Assembly: GCF_900473965.1 (NCBI RefSeq)
Contig: NZ_UCNJ01000025.1
Span: forward strand, 124,001-188,000
DNA length: 64,000 nucleotides
Origin: Synechococcus sp. UW179A
GTDB lineage: Bacteria; Cyanobacteriota; Cyanobacteriia; PCC-6307; Cyanobiaceae
Reading direction: 5' to 3'
This document shows, in pieces, positions 56,997 through 64,000 of this stretch. A model generated the notes under the pieces. The model was not told the origin of the DNA. It did not search any database and saw only the letters and a program-made list of their open reading frames with translations. The translations under genes and the position numbers were made by a program. How positions within the stretch are numbered: position 1 is the first letter of the stretch; the number at the start of each line of letters is the position of its first letter.

Positions 56997-57443
56997 TTAT
57001 CTGCCTTGGCAAATACGTTTTAAATGTGGGCTATCAGGCCATTTTGTACTAGCTGTTCTCCATGCTCCCCAATGCCATGGTCCCCAATTTCCTTGATCAC
57101 TTTTTAAGCGCTTATAGTTTCTCCATCCCATGCTGCCGTCTCGACAATTCCAAAGATATTGACTTTTTGTGATTTCCAAATATTCGTAACGGGGCTCTCC
57201 CTTTTCGGATACTCTATCTGTAACTACAATGTCACCTTTTCTTGATACAATGCGGTCGTAAGTACATACGTCTTCGAAGCAAAAGTCGTCTTTTATAAAT
57301 CCTTCGGGAGTGTTTGTCCGCCAAGCACGTGGTGCAGCTGAGCCAGGCATTGTTCCTAATCGTTCGTCTGCTGCGATTGGCTGAAATGCTGTACTAACTG
57401 CCAATCCAAATACCAGCAAAAAATAGACTCTCAAAAGTTTCAT
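56997..57443 (-). CDS. Exported hypothetical protein
   Basis: A 148-residue protein with a signal peptide (MKLLRVYFLLVFGLAVSTAF, likely cut after AFQPIAA). The mature part has four Cys (FCFEDVCTYD; LWNCRDGS; KRICQGR) and Trp-rich strands (DQGNWGPWHWGAWRT), suggesting a small disulfide-bonded periplasmic protein. No family recognised. The stop may be secondary (see the in-frame tail at 56907). Confidence 0.7.
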   Translation of the reverse strand: MKLLRVYFLLVFGLAVSTAFQPIAADERLGTMPGSAAPRAWRTNTPEGFIKDDFCFEDVCTYDRIVSRKGDIVVTDRVSEKGEPRYEYLEITKSQYLWNCRDGSMGWRNYKRLKSDQGNWGPWHWGAWRTASTKWPDSPHLKRICQGR

Positions 57444-57782
57444 CTCAGGGAAAAATTGTTAATGGTCTTTTTAAGGGCTTTGCTCTCATCTATAGCTGTC
57501 ATCAGTTCGTTAGCCCATCCTCTGAGCAAGAATGTGGGTCACTAGATCAGCGTTGACCACACAGATCAGGCCAAAGTCTCATCGCGTTGTCGTGATCTCT
57601 TGTGCCTAGTGACTCTCTGTAGGTCTTGCCATCGTCTGTTCTTTAGACGGCACACCTGGAGCCCTCTGATCCGTGAAGCTGCCTAGGTCTAACTCGCTTC
57701 CTTCCTGTAAGGATTCAGAAAAGCACTTCCTTAAAACTCAATTCTCCTGAAAAGCCTTACTAGCAGAGCAATTCAGTGGATA
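57444..57782. other. Gene-free stretch
   Basis: I find no ORF, hairpin terminator or RNA gene worth reporting between the exported protein and the tiny membrane protein at 57783. Confidence 0.4.
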
Positions 57783-57905
57783 TCAGCCAAAGAATCCTTT
57801 GGATTGCAAAAACAGGCCAACGGCCAGCAGTGGACCGAATCCAGCGATCAGCAGTGTGATTTTCATCCGCAGGGGTGACACCTGCTTCTCCTTCTGCACC
57901 GGCAT
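57783..57905 (-). CDS. Tiny membrane protein downstream of cbiET
   Basis: A 40-residue frame: MPVQKEKQVSPLRMKITLLI, AGFGPLLAVGLFLQSKGFFG, TGA at 57783. A basic N-terminus and one hydrophobic helix with a FFG end, like small thylakoid or cytochrome-complex peptides, but not matched to a named one. It lies 33 bp after cbiET on the same strand. Confidence 0.6.
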   Translation of the reverse strand: MPVQKEKQVSPLRMKITLLIAGFGPLLAVGLFLQSKGFFG

Positions 57906-57938
57906 TGATCTCGATCGGGATGGTCTTGATTCTGCTTG

Positions 57939-59189
57939 TCAGCTTTGGCTTTTGGTGCCACTGAGAATCAGCACTGGGTTCATGGGCGCCATTCGGGTGC
58001 CATCGGCCAGAGGTTGTCCGCGATAGGCCTGTTGCTGACTGATCTGGATCAACCAGCGGGCGTTGTCCAGGATTGGCCGCAGTTCCGCCAGTGCTTCAAC
58101 GTTGGCCATTGGAATCACCACCACCCCACCTGGGTTCATGCGATCGATCACAGCCTGGAGCAGCTCAGCTCGTTGGCGACCACCTCCGCCCAGAAGCACG
58201 CGATCAGGTTTCGGTATCTGATCAACAACAGTGAGGGCATTGGCTTCGATCACGTCTGCTGGTTTCACACCCAGGCGTTTGGCATTGGCCTGAATCAGCG
58301 TGCCGCCGCCGCTGCGCTGCTCCACGGCAAACAATTGCAGTTGCGGCCGGAGCCTCAGTGCTTCCAACCCCACGCTGCCGGTGCCAGCGCCCAGATCCCA
58401 GAGCACTCCTTGTTGTGGCAGCTGTAGATCAGCCAGCAGCTGGATTCTCACTTCACGCTTGGTCATCAAGCCAGGACGGTCCTGGTGTTGCAGAAAAAGG
58501 CCGTCGTCCAGACCGAACAGGGGTAATGACTCTTGGATCGGGTCGGCTGTTGGCTCTGCCACCAACACAACCAGGTGCAATGGATTGAGGTCTGAGGGGA
58601 TTGGCTCAGCTGCACTCAGACGCTGCACTCGCTCATCACCATGGCCCAGCGCTTCAAAGAGCCACAGTGCATAACTGGCCTTCAGCCCGCTGCTGCTGAG
58701 GATGCGCCGCACTTCTTCAACCCCGCCGCGCTTGGGATCCGTCAGCACAGCCAGGGCTGATGGGCGTTTCTGCAGCCGCTGAATCAATGGGGCTGAATCA
58801 CGCCCATGCAGGCTGATCCATTCCGCGTTCTGCCAGGGCATGCCCAGCCTTGCAAAAGCCAGTTGCAGTGATGAGGGGCCTGGATGAAAGCGCAGACTCT
58901 CTCGCCCCACACGTTCGATCAGGATCCGGCCGATCCCGAACCAGAGCGGATCGCCACTGGCCAGCACCACACCTCGTTGGTCTGAGCCGAGAGCTCTCAG
59001 GCTCTGGCAGAGGCTGATCGGATCGTCGCTGTTGATGCACCTTGCTGAGGAGCAACGTTCCAGCCACTGCTTCAGTGCTGGTTGCATCCTTTGTGGAGCA
59101 GCGATCAGATCGGCTTGTCGTACCAAGGCCTGGAGTGCTTCTGGCAGCGAGTCAGGGGCACCGGCATCGGTACCGATCACATCAATCAT
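57939..59189 (-). CDS. Precorrin-6Y C5,15-methyltransferase (CbiE-CbiT fusion, CobL-type)
   Basis: A corrin-pathway enzyme that methylates C5 and C15 and decarboxylates. It has 416 residues. The N-terminal CbiE half (to about 200) has VIGTDAGAPDSLPEALQALV, VLASGDPLWFGIGRIL and FHPGPSSLQLAFARLGMPWQ. The C-terminal CbiT half has REVRIQLLADLQLPQQGVLW, DLGAGTGSVGLEALRLRP, DRVLLGGGGRQRAELLQAVI and RMNPGGVVVIPMANVEALAE. Marine Synechococcus make pseudocobalamin-type corrinoids, consistent with the gene. Confidence 0.92.
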   Translation of the reverse strand: MIDVIGTDAGAPDSLPEALQALVRQADLIAAPQRMQPALKQWLERCSSARCINSDDPISLCQSLRALGSDQRGVVLASGDPLWFGIGRILIERVGRESLRFHPGPSSLQLAFARLGMPWQNAEWISLHGRDSAPLIQRLQKRPSALAVLTDPKRGGVEEVRRILSSSGLKASYALWLFEALGHGDERVQRLSAAEPIPSDLNPLHLVVLVAEPTADPIQESLPLFGLDDGLFLQHQDRPGLMTKREVRIQLLADLQLPQQGVLWDLGAGTGSVGLEALRLRPQLQLFAVEQRSGGGTLIQANAKRLGVKPADVIEANALTVVDQIPKPDRVLLGGGGRQRAELLQAVIDRMNPGGVVVIPMANVEALAELRPILDNARWLIQISQQQAYRGQPLADGTRMAPMNPVLILSGTKSQS

Positions 59190-59516
59190 GGTCTTATTCT
59201 CACGCCAGTGCCGAGCCTCTGCAGTTCAGAGCTCGGTGGCAGTCTTCACCACAGAAGCGGCCCAGGCCCCGGTCGCTGAGGCCATTTCACTGACATCAGT
59301 CCGTGCAGTGTGATCCCTTGCTGTTGTGCTGGTCTCTCATTGTTCCCAGAACGATGGCTGACATTGACTGCGGAGTGTATTGCTGCTGCTTTTTATGGTT
59401 TTGGGGAACAAATACTCAATCACTTCTCCCAGATACATTTTGGTCTTCTGCACAGCAACAATTGATCAAGGTTGACTGAAAGTTGCCTGCATTATTCTCC
59501 CAGATTTTGTGGCGTA
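59190..59516. other. Upstream region of cbiET, no gene seen
   Basis: Frames crossing this stretch are overlaps of cbiET. It probably holds the promoters of cbiET and of the small gene at 59517; I could not identify a cobalamin riboswitch by eye. Confidence 0.35.
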
Positions 59517-59702
59517 ATGGATCTGAGATTAATTCAATTCCTGTCTGAATGTCGCGATGAAGAGCATGAAGCGATTGATCGTTGGTTCCATGCTTTTCAG
59601 CCAATCTCAATGACAATGGCCGGTGCGATCAGTTTTGCAAGAGACACCACACGCTTGGCTGAGCTTCTCGGAACAACCGAATCTGCTGCCCATAACGCTT
59701 GA
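59517..59702 (+). CDS. Small hypothetical protein
   Basis: A 61-residue frame from ATG 59517: MDLRLIQFLSECRDEEHEAI, DRWFHAFQPISMTMAGAISF, ARDTTRLAELLGTTESAAHN A. An amphipathic helix and a Cys. No family; coding-like but short. Confidence 0.5.
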   Translation: MDLRLIQFLSECRDEEHEAIDRWFHAFQPISMTMAGAISFARDTTRLAELLGTTESAAHNA

Positions 59703-59876
59703 TCAGTAATCATTTGATCAGCGTTAAGTTGATGGCTTGATGCTTGCCATGTTGAGCATGGCCGTAGTGGTCAATTGTGCCCCAAGCGTCCGCATCAATC
59801 ACTACTCGCCATCGATGCATTCAACTTTAAGTCAATGTTCTGAATTCTTATAATAAGCTTTTGCGATTGATCTCGA

Positions 59877-60098
59877 ATGACATCGAGTCGAGTCGATCGG
59901 ATTTCCAGTGTTCACTGGTGGTTGCCTCATAAAGATATTGGTGTGATGTTGAGACAAGCTCACTCCACGTTTAGTGATGATTTTCAGGGCGAAGAAATTC
60001 AAGAAATGATGGAAAAATGGGTTGAAAATGTCTGCCGATTGTCAGAGGGAGATATGCGTGATCTTCTGAGCCTGGTAAAAGAATTTTCCCTGGATTAA
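59877..60098 (+). CDS. Small acidic hypothetical protein
   Basis: A 73-residue frame: MTSSRVDRISSVHWWLPHKD, IGVMLRQAHSTFSDDFQGEE, IQEMMEKWVENVCRLSEGDM, RDLLSLVKEFSLD. Helical with one Cys; a typical marine Synechococcus orphan. No family recognised. Confidence 0.55.
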   Translation: MTSSRVDRISSVHWWLPHKDIGVMLRQAHSTFSDDFQGEEIQEMMEKWVENVCRLSEGDMRDLLSLVKEFSLD

Positions 60099-60145
60099 AG
60101 GCGTATTCATTGTAATTCAGATTTTTATTTTGAATCATCAGGGCG

Positions 60146-60214
60146 CTAGCAATGCTGATGCTGATGACTCATGTCGTCAGGCCTTGCGTTGCCGGCGACC
60201 AACAGCATTGCTAG
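60146..60214. repeat. Nested inverted repeat before the DUF1254 genes
   Basis: Perfect 12-bp arms CTAGCAATGCTG (60146-60157) and CAGCATTGCTAG (60203-60214). Inside, CTGATGAC-TCAT-GTCGTCAG (60161-60180, one G-T pair) forms a second hairpin. As RNA it would fold into a stem enclosing a hairpin and a short unpaired tail, 30 bp before the gene at 60244. No T-run follows, so it is not a simple terminator. Confidence 0.7.
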
Positions 60215-60243
60215 TAGGTCCTTAGTTCCTACAACGACTGTCT

Positions 60244-61356
60244 GTGAGCAAGTCTTTACGCCGCGGAGCCTCGCTTCTTTTTGCTTCAGCTATGGGATGC
60301 GCTGCCTTGGCAGGGCTCAGCGGCCAAGCGGGTACCGTCAGGTTGGCGTCGAGCGGCCAGAGCTGCCCTGAAGCTGCTATTGAACAGACCGCCACGGTGG
60401 TGACTCCGGTCACGAAGGCCAACTATGCCTTTGCGGAAACCGAAGTGATCCTTGCCGATTATGTGCGCAAGATCGCCAAAGGCACCTGTAGTGATGGCGT
60501 TGGTGTGTTCTTCCACCAAAAGACGGCCCAGGATCCAAAAGAACGTTCGATTCTGCGGCCCAATTTCGACACGCTCTATTCCTTCGCTGTGCTGGATCTC
60601 AACAGTCCGGCCACTGTGGTGTTGCCCGACACCGATCGCTATCAGATTCTCGAGGTCGTAGATGATGAACACTGGATTCCGCTGATCAGTGATCAGCCGG
60701 GGAGCTACACCCTCACTAAGGACTCTATGGGTAGTCGTTATGTGTTCGCCTTCGTCCGGACTCAGGTGAACATGCAAGATCCCGAAGATCTCAAGCGGGC
60801 AGCAGCTGTGCAGGACCAGATCAAGCTTGAGCAGAGCGAGAAGGGGTCTTTTGTTGTGGGTCATAAGTACGACATGAAGCAAATTCTGGCCTTGCGAGCT
60901 GACTACAACGCGCGACGGCAACCAGAGGGGATCACATCGGAAATGGCTTTTGGTAAGAAAGGGCAGATCAGTCCTGAAATGCGTAACTTCGGGGTTGCCA
61001 TCGGCTGGGGTGGCCTCCCCAAGGAAGGCGCTGTTTATCCATTCCCAAAGGTGGTTGATTCGACAGAACCTCAGACGCTGACTCTGAAAAACGTTCCGAT
61101 TGATCCGCGGGCGTTCTGGTCAGTGACTATTTATGATAAGGATGGGTTTTCTGTTGGTGAAAAATATAATATCAACAGTGCTTTTGCTAAGCAGAATGAG
61201 CAAGGCGAGTATGTGATTCATCTTGGTGGTGATAAAAATCAGGACAATTATCTTGATATTTATCCGGGATGGAATGCTGCGATTCGCATCTACTCACCAA
61301 CTAAAGCATACTTTGATGGTTCGTGGACTTCTCCTCAATTCGAACCTGCAAAATGA
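60244..61356 (+). CDS. Exported DUF1254/DUF1214 protein, copy 1
   Basis: A 370-residue protein with a signal peptide (MSKSLRRGASLLFASAMGCA, then ALAGLSGQAGT) . The mature part has NYAFAETEVILADYVRKIAK, RSILRPNFDTLYSFAVLDLN, GSRYVFAFVRTQVNMQDPED, and the DUF1214-like end DPRAFWSVTIYDKDGFSVGE, DIYPGWNAAIRIYSPTKAYF. Two further relatives follow in the same direction, so this is a tandem family. The start is GTG at 60244. The family's function is not established. A terminator at 61456 separates it from copy 2. Confidence 0.85.
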   Translation: MSKSLRRGASLLFASAMGCAALAGLSGQAGTVRLASSGQSCPEAAIEQTATVVTPVTKANYAFAETEVILADYVRKIAKGTCSDGVGVFFHQKTAQDPKERSILRPNFDTLYSFAVLDLNSPATVVLPDTDRYQILEVVDDEHWIPLISDQPGSYTLTKDSMGSRYVFAFVRTQVNMQDPEDLKRAAAVQDQIKLEQSEKGSFVVGHKYDMKQILALRADYNARRQPEGITSEMAFGKKGQISPEMRNFGVAIGWGGLPKEGAVYPFPKVVDSTEPQTLTLKNVPIDPRAFWSVTIYDKDGFSVGEKYNINSAFAKQNEQGEYVIHLGGDKNQDNYLDIYPGWNAAIRIYSPTKAYFDGSWTSPQFEPAK

Positions 61357-61455
61357 ATGATCTCATAAGGCTTTGCGTCATAGCTTTTTTCTTCTATCGA
61401 CGCAGTTTCTAGTGAGTTGGGCCCTTGTTACTGGTGGAAAAACCAGCTAACTCAG

Positions 61456-61487
61456 CGCGTGTGGGCTTGGTCCGCACGCGTTTTTTG
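61456..61487 (+). terminator. Rho-independent terminator between DUF1254 copies 1 and 2
   Basis: Stem CGCGTGTGG / CCGCACGCG (one G-T pair) with a 6-nt loop, then six T. Confidence 0.85.
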
Positions 61488-61616
61488 TGGCTGTGTGCAA
61501 TCGGTTGAAAAGCGGCAAAGATCTGTCTGATCCCATTTGGGCGAATTTCTTTTTGCTGCGCAGTCGCATCACCTGATTTTCTTTAAACAAAAAAAGAACG
61601 CTCCGTATGGCAGTCA

Positions 61617-63194
61617 ATGAAAGGATTTGCGAGCAATCTGCGCAAAAAATCTTCCGCTGTTTTTCTTGCTTCAGCTTTTGCTGCCAGTTTGTGTGCGCCA
61701 GTTCTGGCCCAGAGCACGGCCAACAGCTCTGGTTCTGTCCCCAAGGGTTACACCACTCCCATTCCCGCTGAGCTGTTCACGCCTGATCAGGTCGAGACCA
61801 GTGTTGGCACATTTCGTTTCTTCGATGGCATGCCGGATGCCGCCACGGTTGATGCCAGTTTTGACTACCTCAAATTCATCCGCGCCTATGAAACGTTTCT
61901 CACGCTGATGCCGGCCGCCAGCATCGAGATGATGCGTGTCGGCCATGCGCAGCAGGGGGTCGACGACTACACGAAGGTCATGTTGATGGCCCCGCTGAAT
62001 TCCAACCCTCTGTTTCTGACCGGAAATACCGATACGGTGTATGGCTCCGCCTTCTTCAATCTGAAGGACACGGGGCCGATGGTGATTGAAATCCCAGCCG
62101 GCCTCGGCCCTGGCACGATCAATGACGCCTATTTCCGATTTGTGGCCGATACAGGTGCTCCCGGCCCAGATCGGGGCAAAGGCGGCAAGTATCTGATCCT
62201 TGGTCCCGACGACGCAGAGCCCGCGAACACCGAGGGCTATTTCGTGTTTCGTTCACCCAGCTACTCCAACTGGTTGATCATGCGTGCTTTTCTCGATGAT
62301 CAAGGCAAGCCTGATCAGGCGGTTGCCAACTATGAAAATGGCGTACGTCTTTATCCCCTCTCACTGAAAGACAACCCTCCGGCGATGACTTTTGTGCAAG
62401 GAGGCGATCTCGTCTTCAACACGGTGCATGCCAATAATTTCCACTTCTTTGAAGAGCTGAACACGGTGATTCAGCGTGAACCGGTCGATCTGTTTGACCC
62501 AGAACTGCTCGGACTGGCTTCGGCGATCGGACTCGAAAAAGGCAAACCCTTCAATCCCAGTGCTGAGGATCGCAGGATTCTCGAGGAAGCTGTGCAGGTT
62601 GGAGTCGCCTATGTGCGCTCCGACATGGGTAAGCCTCGTAATCGCGACGTCTACTTCTATGAGGACAAGCAGTGGTTCAGTCCTTTTGCCGGCGGGAGCC
62701 ATGAATGGCTGATCGATGGCGGCAGGGGCGGCAGAAACCTTGATGCCAGAAGCAACTTTTTCTGGGGTTACACCGTCAACACCCCTGCCATGGTGCTCAA
62801 GATGGTCGGTGCCGGATCTCAGTACGGGGTGGTGGCGACTGATGCTGATGGCCTCTATCTCGATGGCAGTAAGAACTACAAGTTCACGGTGGATGCCAAC
62901 GTGCCTGCCAAGGATTTCTGGTCGATGGTGGTCTACGACCCCCAGACGCGCTCTGAATTGCAAACGCCCCAGATGCTGCCCAGCAAAAACAGCAAGCGCA
63001 ATAAAGACATGGTGGTGAACGCCAATGGCAGCATTGATCTCTACTTCGGTCCCACTGCACCGCAGGGCAAGGAAGCTAACTGGATTCAGACCATTCCCGG
63101 TAAGGGATGGTTTGGAATTTTCCGTTTTTACGGACCGCTGGAGCCTTGGTTCGACAAGACCTGGCAGCTCAACGACATTCAGCCTCTCGGTTGA
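61617..63194 (+). CDS. Exported DUF1254/DUF1214 protein, copy 2
   Basis: A 525-residue protein with a signal peptide (MKGFASNLRKKSSAVFLASA, FAASLCAPVLAQ). The DUF1254 domain has LKFIRAYETFLTLMPAASIE, NPLFLTGNTDTVYGSAFFNL and PGTINDAYFRFVADTGAPGP DRGKGGKYLIL. The DUF1214 end has DANVPAKDFWSMVVYDPQTR, IDLYFGPTAPQGKEANWIQT and GWFGIFRFYGPLEPWFDKTW. It is longer than copy 1 and closely resembles copy 3 at 63232. Confidence 0.88.
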   Translation: MKGFASNLRKKSSAVFLASAFAASLCAPVLAQSTANSSGSVPKGYTTPIPAELFTPDQVETSVGTFRFFDGMPDAATVDASFDYLKFIRAYETFLTLMPAASIEMMRVGHAQQGVDDYTKVMLMAPLNSNPLFLTGNTDTVYGSAFFNLKDTGPMVIEIPAGLGPGTINDAYFRFVADTGAPGPDRGKGGKYLILGPDDAEPANTEGYFVFRSPSYSNWLIMRAFLDDQGKPDQAVANYENGVRLYPLSLKDNPPAMTFVQGGDLVFNTVHANNFHFFEELNTVIQREPVDLFDPELLGLASAIGLEKGKPFNPSAEDRRILEEAVQVGVAYVRSDMGKPRNRDVYFYEDKQWFSPFAGGSHEWLIDGGRGGRNLDARSNFFWGYTVNTPAMVLKMVGAGSQYGVVATDADGLYLDGSKNYKFTVDANVPAKDFWSMVVYDPQTRSELQTPQMLPSKNSKRNKDMVVNANGSIDLYFGPTAPQGKEANWIQTIPGKGWFGIFRFYGPLEPWFDKTWQLNDIQPLG

Positions 63195-63231
63195 GACCTG
63201 AACCCATCAACACCACGATTCATTCTCAACC

Positions 63232-64000
63232 ATGACTCCTCTGACTCGTTTCCCATCCGCTGTCCTTTCCGCATTGTTGCTTGCCTGCAGTGGTTCAGCT
63301 TTGCAGGCCGCTGATGTCGTCCCCAAGGGCTACAACACCACCATTCCTGAGGATGTATTGACGCCTGACAGGGTGAAGACCCGGATCGGTACATTCAATT
63401 ATTTCGATGGTTTCCCCGACGACGACACCATGGCCAAGGCCCGCCGTCAGGTGGATCTTGGCCGTGGCGTGCAGACCTTCCTGAACTTCATGCCGGCGGC
63501 ATCGCTCGAGATGCTCTACGTGGGGCACCGTGATGGCTACGGCATGCGTGAGAACCGGGATATTGGCTTGTTTGAAGAGCTGATGAGTTCCAAATCACTC
63601 TGGCTAACCGGCAATACCGACACGGTTTACGCCACTGCCTTCCTGGATCTCTCCAATGGTCCCATCGTGGTTGAGGTGCCGGCTGGCACGGGCCCCGGCA
63701 CGGTCAATGATGCCTTCTTCCGCTTTGTGGTCGATATGGGTGGCCCCGGCCCCGATAAAGGTAAGGGCGGAAAATATCTGATTGTTGGTCCAGGGCAAGC
63801 AACCCCGGCCAACACCGATGGCTATTTTGTGGCCAACACTCCAAGCAAGATCAATTGGTTGATCCTGCGTGGTTTTCTGGATGAGGAGGGCAAAACAGAC
63901 ACCGCCAGAAATGCTTTCAAGGGTGGTTTGAAGGTTTATCCCTACGCAGAGCGTGCCAATCCCCCTGCCAACAACTTCAAAAACCTCACGGATTGGGAGA
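63232..64000 (+). CDS. Exported DUF1254 protein, copy 3 (truncated by window end)
   Basis: From ATG 63232: a signal peptide MTPLTRFPSAVLSALLLACS, then VVPKGYNTTIPEDVLTPDRV, GTFNYFDGFPDDDT, LNFMPAASLEMLYVGHRDGY, SLWLTGNTDTVYATAFLDL and DKGKGGKYLIVGPGQATPAN, paralogous to copy 2 residue by residue. Reading runs off the right edge after 256 residues. It lies 37 bp after copy 2, with no terminator, so the two are co-transcribed. Confidence 0.88.
   Translation, partial: MTPLTRFPSAVLSALLLACSGSALQAADVVPKGYNTTIPEDVLTPDRVKTRIGTFNYFDGFPDDDTMAKARRQVDLGRGVQTFLNFMPAASLEMLYVGHRDGYGMRENRDIGLFEELMSSKSLWLTGNTDTVYATAFLDLSNGPIVVEVPAGTGPGTVNDAFFRFVVDMGGPGPDKGKGGKYLIVGPGQATPANTDGYFVANTPSKINWLILRGFLDEEGKTDTARNAFKGGLKVYPYAERANPPANNFKNLTDWE

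Noticed and set aside
59190-59516. Cobalamin riboswitch before cbiET
   Set aside because: No B12-box-like element was recognised by eye; a covariance search would be needed to claim one.
1-64000. CRISPR array or insertion sequence
   Set aside because: No regularly spaced direct repeats and no transposase, integrase or target-site duplication were seen.

Overview
The window is a chromosomal segment of a marine picocyanobacterium, most likely Synechococcus (sub-cluster 5.1 type). The reasons are a phycobiliprotein lyase (CpcS/CpeS family), a nickel superoxide dismutase with its maturation protease, an ARC6/Ftn2-type division protein, a CbiE-CbiT fusion, cyanobacterial families (DUF4359, DUF1517, DUF3611, DUF1651, TIGR03792), and Nif11-leader (prochlorosin-like) peptide precursors. 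Coding density is high, genes are short-spaced with ATGA/GTGA overlaps, and I see no transposase, phage gene or CRISPR array.

Layout. 1-3063: miaB (runs off the left edge), then two decayed genes that resemble a dipeptide epimerase and a DUF1611/DgcN protein, a pair linked in other bacteria to D-glutamate or cell-wall dipeptide recycling. 3090-10986: tRNA-His, DUF4359 protein, cytosine-deaminase-like amidohydrolase, FAD oxidoreductase, then a leftward argD-folC-pentapeptide operon, tRNA-Leu(CAA), murA and tRNA-Leu(CAG). 10987-13335: an AT-richer accessory stretch directly behind tRNA-Leu(CAG) with one intact and one nonsense-broken lanthipeptide-type precursor gene, a short repeat behind each, and a possible third relic. 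13363-35159: dense housekeeping block (RNA methyltransferase, lpdA, trpC, sodX-sodN, FKBP, lnt, mnmA, nnrE/D, sigma factor, deacetylase family, pdhA, ARC6-like, ffh, rpsP, phoH, BI-1) ending in a sugar porter plus carbohydrate porin.

35423-52851: era, a Tat-exported Cys-rich copper-binding protein, an NTF2-like secreted protein, phycobiliprotein lyase-trmD-ispF-TIGR03792-larB, DUF1517-thiS-thiE, ribF, DUF3611, surE, pheS, an ABC1/UbiB kinase, nadK-atypical response regulator-DUF192, and rubrerythrin. 52996-60240 is a second accessory stretch with small orphan genes, a DUF1651 gene and a broken second copy, other gene fragments, and cbiET with a tiny membrane protein. 60244-64000 holds three tandem exported DUF1254-family proteins, preceded by a strong nested inverted repeat.

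Functional themes: central carbon entry (pdhA, lpdA), metal handling (Ni-SOD/SodX, LarB, Cys-rich copper protein), cofactor synthesis (thiE/thiS, ribF, nadK, nnrE/D, folC, cbiET, ispF), tRNA modification (miaB, mnmA, trmD, TrmH-like), and sugar uptake. The most unusual material is the prochlorosin-like precursor locus, the paired decay of the epimerase/DUF1611 genes, the receiver-degenerate response regulator, and the structured region before the DUF1254 tandem array.
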